DNA of 64,000 nt, taken from the NCBI RefSeq assembly GCF_000472445.1, contig NZ_AXAJ01000003.1, positions 248,159 through 312,158 of the forward strand, given 5' to 3'. The notes beneath the pieces were generated by a model. That model saw only the letters and a list, made by a program, of their open reading frames with translations, was not told the DNA's origin and made no database searches. The position numbers and the translations under genes are program-made. The DNA comes from Burkholderia sp. WSM2230 (GTDB lineage Bacteria > Pseudomonadota > Gammaproteobacteria > Burkholderiales > Burkholderiaceae). Of the stretch, positions 63,887 to 64,000 are shown one piece after another (the stretch's first letter is position 1; each line of letters starts with the position of its first letter).

Positions 63887-64000
63887 TTGGCTAACTGGCC
63901 GACCCGAAAGCGCATCCGCTCGGCGCTCACCAATCATTGAATCAGAGCCTTGAAATGCGACAACTCTCACACGAAACTATAAGGAGAACAAATCATAGAA

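Larger units (their letters stand above)
57137..64000. mobile_element. Accessory genomic island (right end beyond the window)
   Basis: After the ABC-F gene the content changes: AT-rich genes, unknown families, a serine recombinase and many short genes. A ParA-like ATPase and repeat arrays fit an integrative or mobilisable element or a decayed plasmid. The left edge is taken just after the ABC-F stop; no tRNA or clear attachment site was seen, so the limit is approximate. Confidence 0.55.

Noticed and set aside
57137..64000. tRNA or CRISPR array at the island
   Set aside because: Looked for a tRNA attachment site and for spaced repeats; neither is visible in the window.

Overview
The window is about 64 kb of high-GC chromosome from a beta-proteobacterium of the Burkholderiaceae, most likely Paraburkholderia, Caballeronia or Burkholderia. 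The evidence is gene content: a Tad-pilus tail with a DUF2968 protein, a second Hfq with a long Arg/Glu/Pro tail, a FadE/FabG4/MaoC/thiolase block, and a complete urate-to-glyoxylate cluster. Codon usage is strongly G/C-ending. No rRNA, tRNA or CRISPR array was found. All calls come from reading the sequence; no database search was possible.

Region by region. 1-3.4 kb: the 3' end of a TadG-like gene, a sigma-54 activator and DUF2968, probably the end of a Flp/Tad locus. 3.5-5 kb: two small conserved proteins and Hfq2. 5.2-9 kb: a small secreted peptide, an ECF sigma factor, its anti-sigma factor, a VAO-family FAD oxidase and a small Tat-signal protein. 9-20.9 kb: a DUF1571 protein, a leftward fatty-acid degradation block (fadD; then fadE, FabG4, MaoC, thiolase) with a TetR regulator, and an MFS transporter. 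21.3-26.4 kb: a signalling island with a REC-histidine kinase convergent to a two-gene operon, which encodes a COG5322-like NAD(P)-binding enzyme and a CqsS-like membrane kinase with two receivers and an Hpt domain. 26.7-35 kb: a cytochrome b561/molybdopterin oxidoreductase pair, an MCP, small enzymes, thpR beside a LexA box and a UdgX relic, TadA, and (35-36 kb) LdcA.

36.3-53.6 kb is a purine catabolism and uptake region. GntR, an NCS1 permease, allantoin racemase, allantoinase PuuE, OHCU decarboxylase UraD, allantoicase and ureidoglycolate lyase run rightward. Urate oxidase PuuD and 5-hydroxyisourate hydrolase run leftward. 8-oxoguanine deaminase, a LysR regulator and a four-gene BMP-type nucleoside/purine ABC importer follow. 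Together these can take guanine-type purines and urate to glyoxylate, urea and CO2; xanthine dehydrogenase and guanine deaminase are not in the window.

53.7-57.1 kb holds dodecin, a beta-hydroxyacid dehydrogenase and an ABC-F ATPase, with three different minisatellites packed into 1.5 kb. From about 57.1 kb to the window end is an accessory island: an AT-rich three-gene module (ParA-like ATPase plus two unknown proteins, one with an RN-x3-H motif), a small membrane protein, a serine recombinase with an array of GGTACT motifs upstream, and several small unknown genes. The three-gene module is the best candidate for an undescribed system; the CqsS-like kinase with its enzyme partner is second.
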